From Nemertoderma westbladi (taxonomy: Eukaryota > Xenacoelomorpha > Nemertodermatida > Nemertodermatidae): a DNA stretch of 44,752 nucleotides. Positions within the stretch are counted from its first letter, which is position 1. The number at the start of each line of letters is the position of its first letter. This document shows positions 34,393-44,752 of this stretch, piece by piece. Under the pieces are notes generated by a model. It was not told the origin of the DNA and did not search any database. It worked only from the letters and a program-made list of their open reading frames with translations. Made by a program: the position numbers and the translations under genes. The stretch spans positions 1-44,752 of the forward strand of contig JAUCBJ010004764.1 in the NCBI GenBank assembly GCA_032718475.1. The letters run 5' to 3'.

Positions 34393-35225
34393 AGCTTCGT
34401 CCTTATTGTGATTTGTTACCAATGGAAAGGTGTCGTTGAAAGTAGTTAGAAATAACTATTAATGTCGTTGAGAAATAGCTGAGATATGGGCGATCAAAAT
34501 GTGCAGATATTTGCATCCGTTTGAGCCTGCAGGGCAGGCCATTTATTATATTTAATAAAATACACATTCTGGAACACATTATTTATTTGAATAAAATTAA
34601 TTACTTGATGTCATTTTACTAGTCGTAGTTACTCATTAAATAAATACAATGCCACAGAATCGTATTTTTTACAGTACAAATGATAATATAATGACATAAT
34701 GTGAATTTTAAAAATAAATATATTTTCTTTAAAATAGGTCTATCTCCTTTATTGTCAGCAAAAAAATATTTTACTATTATATTATTTTCTTAAGTACATA
34801 AAGGCAGGCATAGCTTGCCTGGCCCACAGATTTGGTATCTTTTATAATTATCAGTTTGTGCTATTTAGTACGTAACTTAGTGCGCTATTTCGCTATTTAG
34901 TGCGAATTTTTAGAGATCAATATAGGGTCCTGAGTATTAGTTATGATTTGTTTGCCAAGGCGACTGTGTATTACATTAGAGTCTTTGTAAGACAGGTTCG
35001 TTTAAAGCCATCTTGATGGCGTTCTAGTAATACTCCTAATACGTAATTGGTACCCAAACAGCTGATGAATACTTACTTTACATTATCTTACACCCTTTCC
35101 GGCGGGAAATTCGAAACTTAGCGATGTTGCAACAACTGAGTCAGACTGTGAACGCATTCAGGAATTCTGTATTGTCTGGGTAGTTTATTGTTATTCCTGA
35201 ATGTTATCTATCAGCCCGCGCTGCA
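34393..35225. other. Spacer upstream of MRPL46 with a dispersed repeat copy
   Basis: At 34527-34590 GCAGGCCATTTATTATATTT and CACATTCTGGAACA match the end of the foldback family at 3428 and 19096. The rest is AT-rich, with no promoter element that can be assigned with confidence. Confidence 0.45.
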
Positions 35226-36002
35226 ATGTTTGTACACCGGGTGGAGACATGTATCAGAAAAGTTACCGGTGCTGGGAACAATCGTTCAATCTATTCATAC
35301 GAATTCAAGAAAGGCAGACAGTACAAACTGCAAGCCGCCATACTGATGTACCGTCTACCGGTACTCTCTCCGGATCTATCGATCACTGAATCTCAATGGA
35401 AGTCCAGGATCGGATCCCTGGAACTGCAGAATAGTCGACTCTCCGACCACGAGTTATGGGAACGGAACTTCTACCAGCGACAGGCCGATAATCCACAGTC
35501 GGTGTTCGGTGAGATTGCCCCGACTAAATACGAGGACAAACAGACCGAGAAACTCGCCTCGTATAAATTGCAACAGGAGCGCGATAAGGCGTTGGACCTG
35601 CGTGGAGATACAACTGATATATCCCGCTTACCGGCAGATAAGTTAATATATTTATGTAAACTGAAAGACGGGGGTGGATGGACACTGCCTATCTGCGATG
35701 TTACCGTAGGAAGTATGCGGCAGGCCGTGGATCAAGGGCTCTCCGACTATGTGACTGGTGACTACCACGTGGATGTATTAGGTATAACACCTAGCGCTGT
35801 GTATGACCTAGACTATGCTGAACCCACACCAGGCGGGCTAGTTGGGTCAACTGTCTTCCTTTATAAAGCCCAGCTGCAGTCAGGTGACCCGACGGCTGGA
35901 CCACAATGCGAGCGCGCTGCCTGGTTAGCCCCTTACGAGATCGCACACAGTCTATCTAATACCATAGTTAAGGCAATAAAGAGTTGTCATATGTCGTTCT
36001 GA
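35226..36002 (+). CDS. MRPL46: Mitochondrial ribosomal protein mL46 (MRPL46)
   Basis: A 258-residue, single-exon protein of the large mitochondrial ribosomal subunit, with a Nudix-like fold that in this family is not thought to act as a hydrolase. Family-typical stretches are YKLQAAILMYRLPVLSP near the N-terminus, LSDHELWERNFYQRQ in the middle, YLCKLKDGGGWTLPICDV, DVLGITPSAVYDLDY, and GSTVFLYKAQLQSGDPTAG near the C-terminus. The last corresponds to the KALLLTGDFSQAG segment of the human protein. Length is close to human (279). The ATG at 35226 is the first after an in-frame TAG at 35181. The N-terminus is basic and may serve as a mitochondrial targeting signal. A spliced upstream exon is not excluded. 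No gene of related function lies nearby. Confidence 0.88.
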   Translation: MFVHRVETCIRKVTGAGNNRSIYSYEFKKGRQYKLQAAILMYRLPVLSPDLSITESQWKSRIGSLELQNSRLSDHELWERNFYQRQADNPQSVFGEIAPTKYEDKQTEKLASYKLQQERDKALDLRGDTTDISRLPADKLIYLCKLKDGGGWTLPICDVTVGSMRQAVDQGLSDYVTGDYHVDVLGITPSAVYDLDYAEPTPGGLVGSTVFLYKAQLQSGDPTAGPQCERAAWLAPYEIAHSLSNTIVKAIKSCHMSF

Positions 36003-36578
36003 ACTAATATTATTTATTAGTTATTTCTATTATACAGTTCCATATAATTAATGTAGTGTTACGTTTTTATTTTTAGAATTTATTATCAAACACTTAAAGG
36101 ATTAATTGTATTCCATTCGTTTTTGTCAATAATAATAATTCAATGTGTGTTTTGTCAGGTGAAAACGAATTAGTTTAAAAAGTTAACTAACAACTTGTAA
36201 AGTGCAAAAATGGACTAACTCTCTGTTCTTGGTTCTTCTGCCAAAACCATGTCATGCAGCTGATTTAACCTATTTTAGAGAATAACGAACGAACAATATC
36301 ATGTTCGTGGGGCCTTCGCGCAGCACGAAGTCTTCCACACCTACTAAATTTAAGATGAATCAGGTTGTGGGCGAGTCAGAACTGTGAGCCATCAGCGAAC
36401 TGTTATAATTATACTATGGTAAAAAAACTGCAAACGTGTGAAGTAGAAAAAAATGAGAAGCATTGTTGCAGCAAGCAATATTTAAATTTAATTTGTTTTA
36501 GTTCTAAACTCCCAACACTTATTGACTTATTCCACAAGTGTTCCATCATAAATGTTTGTCGCGTGCTGCTCGAAGTAC
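36003..36578. other. Region 3' of MRPL46, no gene seen
   Basis: AT-rich sequence without a canonical AATAAA in the first 150 bases after the stop. A variant poly(A) signal is presumably used. Nothing else supported. Confidence 0.35.
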
Positions 36579-36752
36579 ACAACACCTATTAATGCATTAT
36601 GCCTACTACTAACTACACAGTACACACAACATCTATTAATACGTTATGCCTACTACTAACTACACACAACATATATTAATACCTTATGCCTACTACTAAC
36701 TACACACAACATATATTAATACCGTATGCCTACTACTAACTACACACCACAA
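36579..36752. repeat. Short tandem repeat of about 40 bases, four copies
   Basis: The unit ACAACATATATTAATACC, TTATGCCTACTACTAACTAC is repeated four times with small changes (first copy CACCTATTAATGCAT). It is followed by AT-rich DNA. Confidence 0.75.
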
Positions 36753-38795
36753 CATTTATACCTAAAACAGTACTAAACAACTATCAAATACACCTAAGTC
36801 TTTCTCTTAACCTTATAGGCCTATAGATGCTAGTGACGAAAGTAAAAGCTAAATTTTTGAACTAAATTACCAACTCACACACGACGTGTAAATAATTTGA
36901 ACTCCAACAGAACTGCATCATGCTTCTTTTCTGGGTAAAACGATAATGTGGCAGGTAATGTGGCACGTGGCAGGTTAATTTAATTTTTTTTAGTTTTTAA
37001 TTTTAGATTGAGATATAGGTTTAGGTTGAGATTTAGATTGAGATAACTCAGAAAAGAAGACAAAAAATGTTTTTGTGGAAGCGATAGTAGGGGGTAATAT
37101 AGGAGGTATCCCCCCCTGGTGTACATTTTTTACGTTTTTGGTTTATTACTGTATTTCATCTGATCCAAAATTTAATGGGGATTTAAAATCTTAAAACAAA
37201 ACGGCTTGGCGAGATCTATTTTAGTTTTCGATTTATCGCTGTTTTTCCGTCACCAGTTTGTCCGTATACCAGACAGACATATTAGATACCACCAAACAGT
37301 AAAACTGACCCCGAAAACCCCCATATTGATAATTTTAGTGAGTTGATGTGCTAAACATTACTAACCGATTAACAGACCACAGACAGATAAGTTTGAGCGG
37401 GAAGGTTCAAACTTTAAAGCAAATTTATCTCAGAATTATACATTTTTCGATTTTCAAAATACTACTCCGCCATTTTTCACATAAATTCGATAATTTATGA
37501 CTCGTTTGAAACTTGAAAAACTCTCCAGCGCTTTTTTGGAAAAAATTTGTCAAATGTTATTGTGAATTTTAATTAATTATAATTTATTAATTTAATTCAA
37601 AATTGATAATTTAAAAAATCGGCTGGAGAGTTTTTGTAGTTTCGATGACAAAGTGCTGAGTCCAAAAAAGTTGGTATCAAAAAATTTGGACAAATATTAA
37701 GGGACTATAGTAGTGCTTTTAAATGAAATATGTAATTTCGCCGCTCGCCGATAGAGGGAGACCATAAATTTTCAAATTTCCATTTTTGTTGCTGTTTGGC
37801 CTCCCCACGTTGGCTACACACAACATACAGTGACATTGGCCTCCCACACGATATTAGAACTGTTTTAAAAAATCTCTTGAGGGAGGGCCTACCTATCAAG
37901 GGGGGCCTACCCCCCTTGATATCAGTTAATGACCAGAAAATGAAACAATAAACTCTGCTATTGTTTTCCGTTATTGATAGAATAGCTTCATTCATTGCCA
38001 CTGAACTTGTTCCTTAATTTATAATTTTCATTGTTGATTCACTTAAATGGAATTCGCGTCAAGGGGTATCACCCCCAAATGGAACCTCACATTTTGTTGC
38101 CTCTGGACCCTAATAATGGGTGAAAATTATTTCTCGTGGTACTAAACATTGGCTTGGTTGTTTAAGAATAACCAAACCAAATATTTTTAACATTTGCCCC
38201 AAAATAGCACTGTAATTGCCAAAAAGTGCCTTTTTTTCGCCAAATGCTATTTATCCACCAATATTTACAGTATTAGTATTTGTCTAAATGTATAAAATAA
38301 GATCAGAAGACCCCTGCAATCAATTCTTCTGAACGTTTTTCATTGAAAATGGGTTGGGGCCATTTTATAACAAAAAGGCCCAAAAATAGTTCTGTTGTTA
38401 GGCCCCTTTGATATAAAAAGACTCTGAAGATTTATAAGACCGTTGAGAAGATTTATGGACAAATTTTTTCTGAACAAGTGTACCAAATTTCAACTAATTT
38501 CAGTTAAAATTAGCTGAGAAATAGCCTTTTACATGAAAAACGTCACTCTGAGATATGGGGTGTTTGAAGTTTAAGGAACAATAATTTAAACCTTCCCGCT
38601 ATTTTAGATAATTCCATTTTTATTTGTTCAACAATAACTTGTCAAAACTGTAACAAATTCAATGAAATTCAACGAAATTTTTCACGCTTGCTAAAAATAT
38701 AACTAATCTTTTTAGCAATTTTATTCATAACTGTTCCGTGGGATACTTTTTTTTTTATGAAACGGGCCTTATTCAATTCGTAGCCTGAAAATTGT
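36753..38795. other. AT-rich intergenic DNA, no gene seen
   Basis: The only clear structure is the hairpin ATCAAGGGGGGCC/TACCCCCCTTGAT at 37895-37920 inside a GC-richer patch (37860-37930) that may be a TE fragment. No open frame resembles a known protein. Confidence 0.4.
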
Positions 38796-41700
38796 GCGTT
38801 AGCAGAAGTGCTACTGTACAGGACGGGGTTTTGGTGTGTGCGTTAGCAGAAGTGCTACTGTACAGGAGGGGGTTTTGGTGTGTGCTACTGTACAGGATGG
38901 GGTTTTGGTGTGTGCGTTAGCAGAAGTGCTACTGTACAGGAGGGGGTTTTGGTGTGTGCGTTAGCAGAAGTGCTACTGTACAGGATGGGGTTTTGGTGTG
39001 TGCGTTAACAGAAGTGCTACTGTACAGGAGGGGGTTTTGGTGTGTGCGTTAACAGAAGTGCTACTGTACAGGGCGGGTTTTTGGTGTGTGCGTTAGCAGA
39101 AGTGCTACTGTACAGGAGGGGGTTTTGGTGTGTGCGTTAGCAGAAGTGCTACTGTACAGGATGGGGTTTTGGTGTGTGCGTTAGCAGAAGTGCTACTGTA
39201 CAGGAGGGGGTTTTGGTGTGTGCTACTGTACAGGATGGGGTTTTGGTGTGTGCGTTAGCAGAAGTGCTACTGTACAGGAGGGGGTTTTGGTGTGTGCTAC
39301 TGTACAGGATGGGGTTTTGGTGTGTGCGTTAACAGAAGTGCTACTGTACAGGAGGGGGTTTTGGTGTGTGCGTTAGCAGAAGTGCTACTGTACAGGAGGG
39401 GGTTTTGGTGTGTGCGTTAGCAGAAGTGCTACTGTACAGGATGGGGTTTTGGTGTGTGCGTTAGCAGAAGTGCTACTGTACAGGAGGGGGTTTTGGTGTG
39501 TGCTACTGTACAGGATGGGGTTTTGGTGTGTGCGTTAGCAGAAGTGCTACTGTACAGGAGGGGGTTTTGGTGTGTGCTACTGTACAGGATGGGGTTTTGG
39601 TGTGTGCGTTAACAGAAGTGCTACTGTACAGGAGGGGGTTTTGGTGTGTGCGTTAGCAGAAGTGCTACTGTACAGGATGGGGTTTTGGTGTGTGCGTTAA
39701 CAGAAGTGCTACTGTACCGGAGGGGGTTTTGGTGTGTGCGTTAGCAGAAGTGCTACTGTACAGGAGGGGGTTTTGGTGTGTGCGTTAGCAGAAGTGCTAC
39801 TGTACAGGACGGGGTTTTGGTGTGTGCGTTAGCAGAAGTGCTACTGTACAGGAGGGGGTTTTGGTGTGTGCTACTGTACAGGATGGGGTTTTGGTGTGTG
39901 CGTTAGCAGAAGTGCTACTGTACAGGAGGGGGTTTTGGTGTGTGCTACTGTACAGGATGGGGTTTTGGTGTGTGCGTTAGCAGAAGTGCTACTGTACAGG
40001 AGGGGGTTTTGGTGTGTGCTACTGTACAGGATGGGGTTTTGGTGTGTGCGTTAGCAGAAGTGCTACTGTACAGGATGGGGTTTTGGTGTGTGCGTTAGCA
40101 GAAGTGCTACTGTACAGGAGGGGGTTTTGGTGTGTGCTACTGTACAGGATGGGGTTTTGGTGTGTGCGTTAGCAGAAGTGCTACTGTACAGGAGGGGGTT
40201 TTGGTGTGTGCTACTGTACAGGATGGGGTTTTGGTGTGTGCGTTAGCAGAAGTGCTACTGTACAGGAGGGGTTTTGGTGTGTGCGTTAGCAGAAGTGCTA
40301 CTGTACAGGATGGGGTTTTGGTGTGTGCGTTAGCAGAAGTGCTACTGTACAGGAGGGGGTTTTGGTGTGTGCGTTAGCAGAAGTGCTACTGTACAGGAGG
40401 GGGTTTTGGTGTGTGCTACTGTACAGGATGGGGTTTTGGTGTGTGCGTTAGCAGAAGTGCTACTGTATAGGAGGGGTTTTGGTGTGTGCGTTAGCAGAAG
40501 TGCTACTGTACAGGAGGGGTTTTGGTGTGTGCGTTAGCAGAAGTGCTACTGTACAGGATGGGGTTTTGGTGTGTGCGTTAGCAGAAGTGCTACTGTACAG
40601 GAGGGGGTTTTGGTGTGTGCTACTGTACAGGATGGGGTTTTGGTGTGTGCGTTAGCAGAAGTGCTACTGTATAGGAGGGGTTTTGGTGTGTGCGTTAGCA
40701 GAAGTGCTACTGTACAGGATGGGGTTTTGGTGTGTGCGTTAGCAGAAGTGCTACTGTACAGGAGGGGGTTTTGGTGTGTGCTACTGTACAGGATGGGGTT
40801 TTGGTGTGTGTGTTAGCAGAAGTGCTACTGTACAGGAGGGGGTTTTGGAGTGTGCGTTAGCAGAAGTGCTACTGTACAGGATGGGGTTTTGGTGTGTGCG
40901 TTAACAGAAGTGCTACTGTACAGGAGGGGGTTTTGGTGTGTGCGTTAGCAGAAGTGCTACTGTACAGGAGGGGGTTTTGGTGTGTGCGTTAGCAGAAGTG
41001 CTACTGTACAGGATGGGGTTTTGGTGTGTGCGTTAGCAGAAGTGCTACTGTATAGGAGGGGTTTTGGTGTGTGCGTTAGCAGAAGTGCTACTGTACAGGA
41101 GGGGTTTTGGTGTGTGCGTTGTAGAAGTGCTACTGTACAGGAGGGGGTTTTGTTCTGTGTTAGCAGAAGTGCTACTGTACAGGAGGGGTTTTGGAGTGTG
41201 CGTTAGCAGAAGTGCTACTGTACAGGATGGGGTTTTTGTGTGTGCGTTAGCAGAAGTACTACTGTACAGGAGGGGGTTTTGGTGTGTGCGTTAGCAGAAG
41301 TGCTACTGTACAGGAGGGGGTTTTGGTGTGTGCGTTAGCAGAAGTGCTACTGTACAGGGCGGGTTTTTGGTGTGTGCGTTAGCAGAAGTGCTACTGTACA
41401 GGATGGGGTTTTGGTGTGTGCGTTAGCAGAAGTGCTACTGTACAGGAGGGGGTTTTGGTGTGTGCGTTCGCAGAAGTGCTACTGTACAGGAGGGGGTTTT
41501 GGTGTGTGCGTTAGCAGAAGTGCTACTGTACAGGAGGGGGTTTTGTTGTGTGTTAGCAGAAGTGCTACTGTACAGGATGGGGTTTTGGTGTGTGCGTTAG
41601 TAGAAGTGCTACTATACAGGAGGGGTTTTGGTGTGTGCGTTGCAGAAGTGCTACTGTACAGGAGGGGGTTTTGTTCTGTGTTAGCAGAAGTGCTACTGCA

Positions 41701-42416
41701 CAGGAGGGGTTTTGGAGTGTGCGTTAGCAGAAGTGCTACTGTACAGGAGGGGGTTTTGGTGTGTGCGTTCGCAGAAGTGCTACTGTACAGGAGGGGGTTT
41801 TGGTGTGTGCGTTAGCAGAAGTGCTACTGTACAGGATGGGGTTTTGGTGTGTGCGTTAGCAGAAGTGCTACTGTATAGGAGGGGTTTTGGTGTGTGCGTT
41901 AGTAGAAGTGCTACTATACAGGAGGGGTTTTGGTGTGTGCGTTGCAGAAGTGCTACTGTACATGAGGGGGTTTTGTTCTGTGTTAGCAGAAGTGCTACTG
42001 CACAGGAGGGGTTTTGGAGTGTGCGTTAGCAGAAGTGCTACTGTACAGGATGGGGTTTTGGTGTGTGCGTTAGCAGAAGTACTACTGTACCGGAGGGGGT
42101 TTTGGTGTGTGCGTTAGCAGAAGTGCTACTGTACAGGATGGGGTTTTGGTGTGTGCGTTAGCAGAAGTGCTACTGTACAGGACGGGGTTTTGGTGTGTGC
42201 GTTAGCAGAAGTGCTACTGTACAGGATGGGGTTTTGGTGTGTGCGTTAGCAGAAGTGCTACTGTACCGGAGGGGGTTTTGGTGTGTGCGTTAGCAGAAGT
42301 GCTACTGTACAGGAGGGGGTTTTGGTGTGTGCGTTAGCAGAAGTGCTACTGTACAGGATGGGGTTTTGGTGTGTGCGTTAGCAGAAGTGCTACTGTACAG
42401 GGCGGGTTTTTGGTGT
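38796..42416. repeat. 44-bp minisatellite with an interspersed 30-bp short form
   Basis: The long unit is GCGTTAGCAGAAGTGCTACT, GTACAGGATGGGG, TTTTGGTGTGT. The short unit lacks GCGTTAGCAGAAGT and is spliced into the array many times (for example at 38882, 39219, 39290, 39500, 39860, 40014). GGATGGGG and GGAGGGGG alternate as the main variable site. Near 41100-42020 more diverged blocks (TTGTAGAAG, TTCTGTGTTAG) are themselves duplicated. Roughly 85-90 units in all. Short open frames are by-products. Confidence 0.93.
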
Positions 42417-42536
42417 GGACAATTGCAACCCGGACACTTACAACCCGGACAATTGCAACCCGGACAATTGCAACCCAGACAATTGCGACCCGGACAATTG
42501 CAACCCAGACAATTGCAACCCAGACAATTGCGACCC
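42417..42536. repeat. 15-bp tandem repeat, eight copies
   Basis: GGACAATTGCAACCC (third-base variants CGACCC, CTTACAACCC) repeated head to tail, starting at the very base where the 44-bp array stops. An inverted copy (GTCCGGGTTGCAATTCTCC) lies at about 42939-42957. Confidence 0.85.
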
Positions 42537-43080
42537 GATCATAAATTAATAGTCATACAACATTCTATAGATTTCAAATAGATTATATCATAGCTAGTAA
42601 AAAAATAATACATGAACAATGTTAACAATATACGTAGCGTAGGTTATGCCAAAACAATTAATTTTAATTCTAAGCATTCCAGAATATCTAATTGTAAATA
42701 ATATAGGGCCAACCGCTCCTATGTAGCCACTGTAATTAATATAGCCATAGTAATGAAATGTAGCTACAGTAATTATAATACAATTAGTAAAATTAATATA
42801 AAAAGTATTCCAGAATATAACATTGCGAATAATGTAGTCACTATTTTAAAATGTTGCTACAGTAATTTAAATATAGCGAGCTACCCTTACAATTTCGACC
42901 CAGCAAATTTAATAAAATCATGGGCCACAGTAGTACCGTCCGGGTTGCAATTCTCCGGACACAAGTAAGTCCGCCTGAGTGTATAATTTCTAAATCTAAT
43001 TCCTTGTTATTGATTAGTATGGGTTTCACGAATTAGGCTGGTAGTACTGGAATTCTTGAACATCTATTTTTGAACTTTTA
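42537..43080. other. AT-rich spacer, no gene seen
   Basis: ATTCCAGAATAT(C/A)TAA-like motifs occur at about 42677 and 42807. The inverted 15-mer near 42940 closes an interval that could be one element. No coding region. Confidence 0.35.
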
Positions 43081-43229
43081 TACTCACTTGTTTTGCTCCC
43101 AGTAATTCAATTGGTCCTCATTTCATCGACCCCAAGGGATTTGAGGTTGATTGAATCCTGGCGGGGTTCGAACCCACAACCGATATATTACTGACCCCAG
43201 GGTCAACCAACTGAGCTACCCCGCCTTTT
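43081..43229 (-). mobile_element. tRNA-derived SINE
   Basis: The minus strand starts GGCGGGGTAGCTCAGTTGG (A-box) and runs to GTGGGTTCGAACCCCGCC (B-box with a full T arm). It continues into a non-tRNA body containing GGGGTCGATGAAATGAGGACC and TGAATTACTGGGAGC. The head resembles Lys/Ile-type tRNAs, and the acceptor stem cannot close, as is usual for SINEs. From memory, the body recalls the central domain of cephalopod tRNA-Lys SINEs (GGGGTCGATAAAAT ... ACTGGGG). That assignment is tentative. It lies 3' of CDKAL1 in the same orientation. Confidence 0.65.
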
Positions 43230-43334
43230 TACTTCAAAGCAGTAGGTTGCAATAGCAGATCAAAGAGGAATAATTCTTCTGTTGTCTCAAGGTCTAATGC
43301 TAACTATAAGTAACCAATTCCAATAACATTGTTC

Positions 43335-43340
43335 TTTATT
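43335..43340 (-). terminator. CDKAL1: Poly(A) signal of CDKAL1
   Basis: AATAAA on the minus strand, about 62 bases after the CDKAL1 stop codon. It is the nearest canonical signal. Confidence 0.5.
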
Positions 43341-43401
43341 TATATCACAACTCATAACACCATGTAAATAACCATAAAATAAAATAAATATCTTATTATT
43401 A

Positions 43402-44752
43402 TTAATAGAACTGCAATAAACTGAAACTGCTCTGATTAAAACAACAAAATTTCAGCGCTAAATAGAAAATAAAACATAAAAACAAACTGATACAAAGACG
43501 GACAGGGTTAGAGGTTGATCGACTACGGGACAGACACCACTCTGTGGAGAACCATGGCTCCGTTGATACAAGTTTCAATGGTTCCCCCTTGAGAAAGTGT
43601 TTGCCGACCTCTACAATGCGAACTCGTACAAGCTTCCCCATAAACTCGGGCCGAGGTGGGACCAGTACTTGGTCGTAGGAATCGTTGTGTCCGACGTAAT
43701 AGCGACCGTCGTGCGACAACTCGGACACCAACACGTTGTACCTGAGTCCCAGCTGGTGCGAGTACGTCCCGTAGGAGCGGAACAACTCGGACATCCTACG
43801 AGTCCGGGACTTAACCTCCTGCGTGGGGACCCGCGGTAGACGCGCGGCCGGGGTACCGGGACGCGGGAAGAACTGGTTGATGAACAGACTCGGGAACTTG
43901 TGCCGTCGTACCAACTCGAGACTACCGAGGAAGTCCGCCTCCGTCTCGGTGGGAAACCCGCAGATAATATCGGTTGCGACGGTGAGTCCCGGAACCCGCT
44001 CGCGAAGAAAACCGACGACTCTATCGAACTCAGCAACCGAGTACTCACGTTTCATATCTGAGAGGACCATATCGGAACCTGACTGAACCGGAATATGAAG
44101 GAACTTATAAACCCTGTGGTCATTCAATATCTCCGCCATGGCTTCTAGATGTTCTAGAATATACGGGGGGTTAGTCATCCCGAGACGGATCCGCCCCAGG
44201 ACGGGACTACCGCGACCAACTCCCGTAGCAACTCCGGCAAATTGACCCCCAGATCCCGACCGTAGGCCCCGAGGTCCTCACTGGTCAACCAGACCTCCAC
44301 GACCCCCTCGGTGAAAGCGGTCGTCGCTCGCGCCACCAACTCCGCCACTGGGTAGGATCCCAGCTCCCCGCGTGCGTGCTTTGTTTTGCAGTAGGTGCAC
44401 TGGTTGAGACAGCCAGTATTCACTGCAAGGATCTCTATTAAACGATTACGGCGGATTTTCGGCAACTCTAATGATGCGCCGCCCAGTTTCTTCCCGTTTA
44501 CCTTCTTGGTGCCTAGGAGTCGCACTGTATTACCTTTCAGCGTCTCCTCTACAACCTCCACTACCCGGTCTATCTGCTGAACTCCGACCACACTAACCCC
44601 CGACAAATAGTCGGCGGAGGGACGGGATTGAGAGACGCATCCAGCGGCTACTACCCGAACACCCTTTGCCGTAGCGGCCTCCACGAGATTCCGGAAATGA
44701 TCCTCGGCCGGGGTTTTCACCGTGCAGCTGTTGAGGATCCAGAGGTTTGCTT
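43402..44752 (-). CDS. CDKAL1: CDKAL1 tRNA methylthiotransferase, 3' part, with an apparent frameshift
   Basis: Radical-SAM enzyme that adds 2-methylthio to t6A37 of tRNA-Lys(UUU), anchored in the ER membrane. The gene enters from the right edge at [14 protein letters not shown] (an iron-sulphur cysteine of the UPF0004 domain). It continues through AAGCVSQ, the radical-SAM motif CLNQCTYC within [76 protein letters not shown], a TRAM domain ([11 protein letters not shown] ... [17 protein letters not shown]), and a hydrophobic C-terminal tail ([18 protein letters not shown]) fitting a tail anchor. About 448 residues are in the window; roughly the first quarter is outside. The frame changes at 44194-44197 (CCCC on +). 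One extra base there would align it with human at equal spacing between VVP and LGMTNPP. It is a single exon within the window. Confidence 0.93.

Noticed and set aside
35201-35389. Overlapping 62-codon frame at the start of MRPL46
   Set aside because: Shadow frame in a different register; the mL46 similarity lies in the frame starting at 35226.
38796-42029. Short frames such as MCVSRSATVQEGVLVCA as cysteine-rich peptides
   Set aside because: Repeat-derived; frames change between neighbouring units because 44 and 30 are not both multiples of three.
38796-42416. GGGGTTTT resembling ciliate telomere repeats
   Set aside because: It occurs once per 44-base unit, not head to tail, and lies within an ordinary interior minisatellite.

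Overview
This is eukaryotic nuclear DNA, most likely from an invertebrate animal. The window carries spliced or single-exon genes for SNRNP200 (BRR2, spliceosomal U5 helicase), MRPL46 (mitochondrial ribosomal protein mL46) and CDKAL1 (tRNA methylthiotransferase). The coding parts are GC-rich and the surrounding DNA is AT-rich, with tRNA-derived SINE-like sequences, foldback elements and very large minisatellites. There is no sign of bacterial operons, ribosome binding sites or CRISPR. The species cannot be named from sequence alone. One SINE at 43.1-43.2 kb has a body that recalls the central domain of cephalopod-type SINEs, which only hints at a spiralian or other marine invertebrate.

Layout: 1-5.5 kb is repeat-rich flanking DNA: a tRNA-like sequence inside an inverted repeat, GC-rich inverted arrays, foldback elements and diverged tandem repeats. 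From 5559 to 27201 lies a complete SNRNP200 gene on + with three coding exons (5559-7280, 22013-22681, 23194-27201), joined in phase 0 to give 2132 residues, close to the 2136 of human. Intron 1 is 14.7 kb, and about 10.9 kb of it (to 18132) is a tandem array of about 195 copies of the exon 1/intron 1 junction itself. Each 55-56 bp unit contains the last ~41 bases of the exon, the 5' splice site CAG|GTAAGG and ~15 bases of intron. The rest of intron 1 holds nested foldback elements.

Downstream come a 36-bp minisatellite (27872-31637, with an internal 791-bp duplication), an inverted pair of tRNA-like sequences (31.9-32.3 kb), a decayed LINE fragment, a 45-bp minisatellite (33132-34392), MRPL46 on + (35226-36002), a 44/30-bp minisatellite (38796-42416) abutting a 15-bp array, a SINE, and the 3' part of CDKAL1 on - (43402 to the right edge). 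CDKAL1 shows one apparent single-base frameshift in a C4/G4 run.

The three genes belong to different processes (pre-mRNA splicing, mitochondrial translation, tRNA modification) and nothing suggests they act as a unit. The most remarkable feature is the splice-donor minisatellite: roughly 195 consecutive, almost intact 5' splice sites in the gene for a core spliceosomal helicase. The real donor is the first of the series, and use of the next one would add a premature stop. Minisatellites occupy about 43% of the window.
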